This document shows, piece after piece, positions 58,298 through 64,000 of a stretch of DNA of 64,000 bases. Origin of the DNA: Haematococcus lacustris (Eukaryota; Chlorophyta; Chlorophyceae; Chlamydomonadales; Haematococcaceae). A model generated the notes under the pieces. The model saw nothing but the letters and a program-made list of their open reading frames with translations. It was not told the origin of the DNA and did no database searches. Where the stretch lies: assembly GCA_030144725.1 (NCBI GenBank), contig JASKMD010000026.1, positions 6,007,838 to 6,071,837 on the forward strand, given 5' to 3'. Each line of letters opens with the position of its first letter. Position 1 is the stretch's first letter. The translations under genes were made by a program, and so were the position numbers.

Positions 58298-61200
58298 TCA
58301 CCGTCCTTGAGCTTGCACTCTGGATGCAGGTGCTGCTTGTGAGGCGACAGGGCGAGGGGAGGGGCCCGGGGGCGCTGGTGGTGGGCGGGGGGGCGGGGGT
58401 GGGGGGCGGGAGGGAGGGGGTGAGGGAGGAGCGCGGGGTAGGGAAGGTAGGGTGGGAGCTGGCGATGGGGTTGGTGGGCGGGGAGGGGGGCTGGGGGACG
58501 GAGCAGCACGTGGTGCTGGGGAGGATGAGGATGGTGGTGGTGCAGGTGTGGGCCGGGCAGCAGGAGGAGGGCTGTTGCTGGCACTGCCTGGCCGCACGCT
58601 GCTGTTGGTGGTGGCATTGCCTGGCCGGTTGCTGGGGGCAGGTCGAGGCTGGCCTGGGCTGCTGGTCAGGTTGCCTGGCCGTGTGGGTGAAGGAGGAGAG
58701 GGGGAGGGGGGAGGGGAGGGGGGTGGTGAGGGTGGAGGGGGAGTGGGTGCGGCAGTTGCCGGAGCGGAGTAAGGTGTGGCTGATGGCGTGTATGCCGGTG
58801 CTGCTGCAGGGGTGTAGGGTGCAGGCACGGATGCGGGAGCAGGTGCGGTGTAGGGGGGTGAGGGAGGGGCCTGGTAGGGTGGCTCCTGTGGAGGAGGGGT
58901 GTAGGGGGCGGGGGAAGAGGGGGTGGGGGGAGAGGGGGCCGGGGAAGCAGGGGCCGGGGGCGAGGGGGCAGGAGGAGGGGAGGTGCTGGTATTTTCCCGC
59001 ACAGGAGGGAGCCTGATCCAACATCTGCAGTCTGGCCCGGAGATTGCCCGCAAGGTTTGATTGATGGGGATGAATGCCAGCACCTGGGTAGGCGGGCGTG
59101 GTGCAGGGCCACCAGTCAGCCACGAACCCCAGGCCTTAGCCCAGGCCAAACCCCAGCCCCTGCCCGCTGTATTCCCCAGCATGCGGGTAGCAGCAGCGAC
59201 ACTGAGGAGGCAGTGGATGCTACGTTGAGGCAGCAGAGTAAAACAAGAGGGGTTGAAGATGGAGGCAGCTATGGGCTGGATGTATGACAGGTGCTGTTGG
59301 TGTTGGTGTTGGTGTTGGTGTTGGTGTTGGTGTTGGTGTTGTGTTTGTTGTTGTTGTCATGCCACTCACACAGCTTGTCCTGTTAGTTTGCATAGCTTTG
59401 TTGTTGTTCTAATTGTTGTTGTTGTTGATAGTTTCGTTGTTGTTGTTGTTGTAGACATGAGCTTTTCATGCCTTGCGCCCCTTGCCACCTGAGCTGGGAA
59501 CAGAAAAAATTGAACCCTCGTCTGGTGCCGACCATCAGCATCCCACGGCTGCTTAGGCACGTGTGCTTTGCTGGTAAACCAGGCTGATCCTGGGTTAGTC
59601 CCCGCCCAGCACACATTTTCACCATATCACACTCCGTTGCTTCTCCGCAGTTGCTTGTCCAGGTGCATGTGTGACACACCACCTGACGCGTCATGCTCAA
59701 CGGGAGCCCTGACTGGCATCCTGGAAGCCTGGCACGCCTCTGTGCAGCTGGCATCAGCACATCATGTGGCCAGGGGCCCCTGCGGGTGCCCCTGCTGCCC
59801 TGAGCTGAGGACCTGGGCTGTAGAAGACGATTGCGGCGGAGCCAGCGTGCATCAAGGGAGGGGCTTCCGCCTCAAGGCGCAGCCTGCTCCCATCAGGGTT
59901 GCAGCAAGGGAGGGAGCCTTTGCTGGCTGACGCTGGCCTGAGGGCAGTGCTAAGTCTGAGCTTGGGTGGCAGACCACAGGGTGACCCCATCTGCCAGGCA
60001 GGCCAGCTACTAAGCAAGCTAGGCAGCTGCTGCAGACTGTGCCGCAGCTTCGATTAGTAGACGTGGCAGGCCGGCTGCCAAGTGGTCCAGTGCCCCTTGG
60101 GGAGGGCGGGGAGGGCGGGGAGATTGGTGGGGCAGGTGGATGAGCGCCACAGCACCGTTGTCAGGGCTGGGGGCGACACCTTCGGCTGCTATGTGCTGGG
60201 CAGCTGAACTGCAGCAGGGGAGGGGCCCCTTCATGGCCTGATTATATCTGGTGCGGACTGCTGTGTATCAACAAAGTCTGCCTTTTCTTGCATTTGCTGT
60301 TTTGCAGTGTGAGGCAACTGTGGCTCACCGGCTTTGTTCTCTCATCGTTTGTGGTTCAAGAAGGATAGCATGAGTCAAGTGCTGGGCCCCACTGGGCTTG
60401 GCTACCATCAATACCGTCTTGCTTTGGTTGCATTGTTTTACCTCGTCCACTAGTCTGTAGTCCCTTCTCATGATCGGTGTGTGCTTACCCTAAGCAGCAC
60501 CCCCTCCCCTCAAGAGCTCACCTTGTCGCGGGTCAAGCACACAGACCTTCCTCCTCACCCGCCCCGCCCCCTCTGCAGACACTCCCTGATCACGTGCCCA
60601 CGACCTAGCCCTTCGCCAACAGCCTCCTCACCGGGGTTATGGCGTTCTTGATCTGCGTGGCCTGGATGTCCAGGGCCTCCCCTCGTGAGCAGGCTCGGTC
60701 CGCTGCTGCGAGGATGGCGCTCATCAGGCTGTCCCGGAAGGCTGGCACAGTGGACTCAGCAATGGCCTGTAGCAGCAGAGGAAGCAGGGAAGACGGGGGA
60801 CGTTGCAGGCGGGGACGTTACAAGCGGGGGCGGGGGCGGGGGCGGGGGCGGGGGCGGGGGCGGGGGCGGGGGCGGGGGCGGGGGCGGGGGCGGGGGCGGG
60901 GGCGGGGGCGGGGGCGGGGGCGGGGGCGGGGGCGGGGGCGGGGGCGGGGGCGGGGGCGGGGGCGGGGGCGGGGGCGGGGGCGGGGGCGGGGGCGGGGGCG
61001 GGGGCGGGGGCGGGGGCGGGGGCGGGGGCGGGGGCGGGGGCGGGGGCGGGGGCGGGGGCGGGGGCGGGGGCGGGGGCGGGGGCGGGGGCGGGGGCGGGGG
61101 CGGGGGCGGGGGCGGGGGCGGGGGCGGGGGCGGGGGCGGGGGCGGGGGCGGGGGCGGGGGCGGACCTGCTGGCAGGCGTTGCTGACACTGGAGAAGGAGG

Positions 61201-62479
61201 AGCTGAGAGCCTGAGCCACGGCATCTGCCAAGCGGCCTGACGTGGTCCTCACCGCGCTGCACCCTGCAAGTTATGTCACGTGCATGCCCACCATTTGCAT
61301 GACAGTGTATGAGGCCTAGAGTATGCCATCTTGTTAGCTCCCTCTTGCTGCTGCTGCTGCTGCTGCTGCTGCTACGAGTACCGCCACCCTGCTCTAGCAT
61401 CAGCCTGCTGGCCTGTACAGCCTTCAGCATCCCCCAGGGCCCTTGTTGCCCCGGGTGTGTATCCTCACAGGGCGGGCCCACCTGAGTTGGGGAGGGAGAC
61501 AGAGCCGCGAGCATAAGCCTGCAGTCAAGGGCAGCACGCAACACCACTGTGCTCAGAGGCTATCTAGCCCCGTGTCACCCTGTGCACCCGCTGCGCAGTG
61601 GCAAGAATGCGGAGTGGGTGGCAGGCAAGCGTGGTGGGGTTGAGGGGAGCCCAGCAGTACCCACTTGCCCTGTTGCCTCTGCCACCTGGCCCGCAAGCCT
61701 TGAAGTGGCTGCGCCTATGTCCAGTTGTCCTCCGCACAACTGCATGGCATGTGAACACATGAGTTAATGGCCCGTGCTCATGGTGACGTGCCCTGCTGGC
61801 GCACTGAAGGGGCCACCACATGGCAGGAGCATGGCTTGCTTGCACGTACACGGGCAGCAGGAGGCATGTGCTGATGGACGACAGCTGTGAGGAAACACAG
61901 GCAAGGCTCACCGCAGCCACTGTGTCGGTCACTGCATTGTATGTGTTGCCTCCAGCCGTCTGAGCGGCCTGGCCCAGGGAGTCGTCGCCTGCAGGGTACG
62001 CCCAGGGGAGGGCAACAGCCTGGAGGGCAGCGGCCTGGGGTGTCATGACGAGCTACAGGAAGTCGTGCCGGCTATGTCGACCGCGGCTCTAGCTGCGCGT
62101 AGTGATTGCGAGGTTGTGGATTGCTGGTCGCTGGGCTGAGGGGCTCGTCGCGACATTAAGCGCGAAATCAACTGCCACAGACCGCGATGCCAGCGTCAGT
62201 TGCAGGCAGAGCAGCGCTCACCGCCCGGCGATGGAGGTGGGGACTGCTGAAGTTGGCGACGATTGACGACGGAGAGTTCTGCGTGGCGCCAGCAGCGAAA
62301 TTGTCGACACGCGTCGCCAGCACCAGGTTGTGGGAAGCCCACATTCCTTTTTACCGAGGCCGAGCAAAGCTAACACCAATACTAGTCGACGGTAGCGTAC
62401 CTATAGACGCTTTAGTAGTGGGGCCGGGGAGGGCCGGGTGAAGCACCAGCAGCAGGCACACCACGACCAGAGCTCCCAT
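58298..62479 (-). CDS. Secreted proline-rich protein HRGP5
   Basis: Six minus exons in consistent phase give 422 aa: 62479-62401 (signal peptide MGALVVVCLLLVLHPALPG, ends phase 1), 61988-61912 (GQAAQTAGGNTYNAVTDTVA, 1 to 0), 61481-61388 (VGPPCEDTHPGQQGPWGM, 0 to 1), 61263-61166 (GRLADAVAQALSSSFSSVSN, 1 to 0), 60766-60632 (AIAESTVPAFRDSLMSAILA, 0 to 0) and 59083-58298. The last exon opens with VLAFIPINQTLRAISGPDCR and then turns into Pro/Ser/Ala/Thr repeats, ending SRVQAQGR. It is the clearest member of the HRGP family here. The 1.55 kb intron 59084-60631 could hide another exon. Role inferred: glycosylated extracellular matrix protein. Confidence 0.72.
59291..59452. repeat. (TTGGTG)n and (TTG)n microsatellites
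   Basis: About eight TTGGTG units (59294-59341) and interrupted TTG runs (59345-59360, 59400-59452), in the large intron of HRGP5. Confidence 0.9.
60824..61163. repeat. (GGGGGC)n hexanucleotide microsatellite
   Basis: About 57 perfect units, all G/C, in the intron between HRGP5 exons 4 and 5. The G strand can form G-quadruplexes. Poly-Gly, Gly-Arg and Pro frames here are not genes. Confidence 0.98.
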
Positions 62480-62764
62480 TTTATTGACGAACCCTGTTTG
62501 CCTGTTCCCTATCCGCAGTCGTGAGGATCACACTAGTGACATGTCATGGGCACAGCAGGGTTTCGGCTTGATCCGCACAACATCTCGGCTTGATCCGCCG
62601 CATCTTCTGTTAAGCCTGACACCGACAGGAGTACCGAGTGTGGAAGGATTGGCAGGAGGTCAAGGATTGCCCCATGCAACGATGCATGCGGTCCACAGAC
62701 ATGCAGGCATCCATTTCAGGGATGTGCAGTACGGACTGCCCTTCATTGCAGTCAGTGCAGGTTG
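62480..62764. other. Upstream of HRGP5; no gene seen
   Basis: Presumed promoter side of the minus-strand HRGP5 gene, up to the truncated start of Fanzor copy D. A CGGCTTGATCCGC duplication lies at 62565-62600. Confidence 0.4.
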
Positions 62765-63770
62765 AGGCTGGGGCCGCGGCTGCTGGCCCACCTGGCAGCA
62801 GCCAGCTCAGCCGGCACCTCCCTGGAGGCCAACCTGAAGCACAACACTGCCACCCTCGCCACCGGGGACGCGGTGTGGGAGGTGTACCTGGACCCCAAGT
62901 GGGCACAAAAGCGGCTGCGGCTGTACGGAGCCCAGGACCGGGCACTGAAGCAGTTCTTCAAGAAGGTGGGTGGGTGGGAGGGAGGGTAAGGGACTGAGAG
63001 GTGGAGGGTTGGGCATGAAGTGAACCATGTCAGCCACCATCTGTGTGCCTTGTGTGCATGGCTGCAGCTGGAGGAGGACATGGCGGATTTGTTTATGGAG
63101 CGCCATTGGCATGCCAAGCAGCTGGTGGTGTTCTTTGGAGCAGCTAACCTTGGCACTGGGGGTGGGTGGGGTGCTGATGCAGTGCTGCAAGGTGGTGCTT
63201 GTGGATGAGCATCGCACCACCAGGGTCAGCTCAGCAGTGAATGGCAAGCAGCCGTGTGAGGAGGAGCTGGACCATGAGCAGCCCACCAGGCGTGCAGGCT
63301 GGAAGCCCCCAGCAGGGCCAAATGGACCACCGCCTGTTGCGCCCAGCCTGGAGCCAGCAGCGTGACCTGCCAGTGCGGGGCCTGATGTCGTGCCCGGCAG
63401 TGCCCCCCCGCAAGCCCCCACAGGCCCCATGCAGCAGCCAGGCAGCCACACAGCCAGCAGCCTCAGAGCCAGGGCCCAGCACTCCCCCGCCAGCCAAGCG
63501 CAGCAAGCGCACCAAGGCTGAGCAGGGCAAGGCTGCCAAGGCAAATCCAGCACCACAGCCAGGCAGGTGGCTGGACAGGGACTGCAATGCAGCCTTGAAC
63601 ATGTAACGCATTGGGGAGAGCAAGTGGCGCCTGCTGGAGCTGTGCTACTGGCCGGAGCAGGGAGCTCTGCCAGCCAAGGGCAAGGAGTACCCTGAGCATG
63701 AGTACAAGCGGCTGCGAGACAAGCCACCCAAGGCCCAGCAGCAGCAGCAGCAGGCTGTTGTGGCACAGTA
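62765..63770 (+). pseudogene. Fanzor type 1, copy D (5'-truncated, intron kept, broken)
   Basis: Starts inside the region equal to copy B exon 1 (LAAASSAGTSLEANLKHNTA, LDPKWAQKRLRLYGAQDR). A GT-AG intron at 62966-63067 stands where copy B has its intron. Exon 2 reads AKQLVVFFGAANLGTGGGWG, then lacks about 20 codons and shifts frame before VVLVDEHRTTRVSSAVNG. RWLDRDCNAALNM is followed by a TAA at 63604-63606. The final stop is at 63768-63770. Confidence 0.85.
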
Positions 63771-64000
63771 GTGTGTGCCCCCCTCTTGTTGAGCTGTCAT
63801 CAGCTTACAATCAGTGCATGTTTTCATGCCAACTCTATACAAATTGTATTGTATAATACAATAGCCCTCGTGGTCAGGCAATAGTGTAGGTGGTAGGCAC
63901 TCATGCACCATATCCATGTGCATTGGGTATACTCCACACAGCCCATTAAACACCACTTGAGTCGTGCGACTATTGCCCACTAGTGGTCCCTAGTATTCCC
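63771..64000 (+). ncRNA. 3' tail of Fanzor copy D, candidate omega-RNA (runs off the window)
   Basis: Stem-loops AGCTG-TCAT-CAGCT (63792-63805) and GCATG-TTTT-CATGC (63816-63829). A short AATTGTATTGTATAATACAAT insertion follows, then DNA nearly identical to the copy E tail up to the window end. Confidence 0.5.

Overview
The window looks like nuclear DNA of a volvocalean green alga, probably close to Haematococcus or Chlamydomonas. That is inferred from high GC, long G/C-rich microsatellites, small-exon genes with GT-AG introns, secreted (Ser-Pro)n wall or matrix proteins, an axonemal dynein assembly factor, plastid-type proteins and many Fanzor (eukaryotic TnpB) remnants. The species itself is not proven. 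Two 500-N assembly gaps lie at 33349-33848 and 54093-54592. All gene models were spliced by hand from GT/AG sites and reading phase.

Housekeeping genes fill the left half. DNAAF6/PIH1D3 (minus, 4.66-7.32 kb), a tRNA nucleotidyltransferase/poly(A) polymerase family gene (minus, 9.3-13.5 kb), a CRM-domain RNA-binding protein (plus, 14.24-16.32 kb), a DXO/Rai1 decapping nuclease (minus, 20.20-23.78 kb) and, divergent from it across 184 bp, a homologue of the plastid protein At5g03900 (plus, 23.97-30.67 kb). The DXO, CRM and At5g03900-like models keep phase across every junction.

The right half (33.8-62.5 kb) carries six secreted proline-rich protein genes that share a signal-peptide exon ending in phase 1, small Cys/Ala-rich exons and a long Pro/Ser tail exon. 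Both assembly gaps fall in such tails.

Mobile DNA is everywhere. Fanzor-like elements fall into a type 1 set (near 5.6, 17.8, 21.9, 40.6, 42.1, 55.6 and 62.8 kb) and a type 2 set (near 13.9, 17.1, 19.5, 41.8 and 51.5 kb). Only the 17.8-19.1 kb copy keeps all three RuvC-like acidic residues. Most copies are cut to different lengths at the 5' side while keeping the 3' end, and type 1 copies keep two stem-loops just after the stop codon, a good candidate for a guide (omega) RNA scaffold. Two Fanzor fragments and one LINE fragment sit antisense inside introns of host genes. Other elements: a 1.23 kb terminal-inverted-repeat element with a 7 bp target duplication (30.9-32.1 kb), a gag-like coiled-coil gene (45.5-47.1 kb), a decayed DDE-type transposase (47.6-50.3 kb), and an 18 bp satellite built on a perfect 14 bp palindrome (2.8-3.3 and 4.0-4.1 kb).
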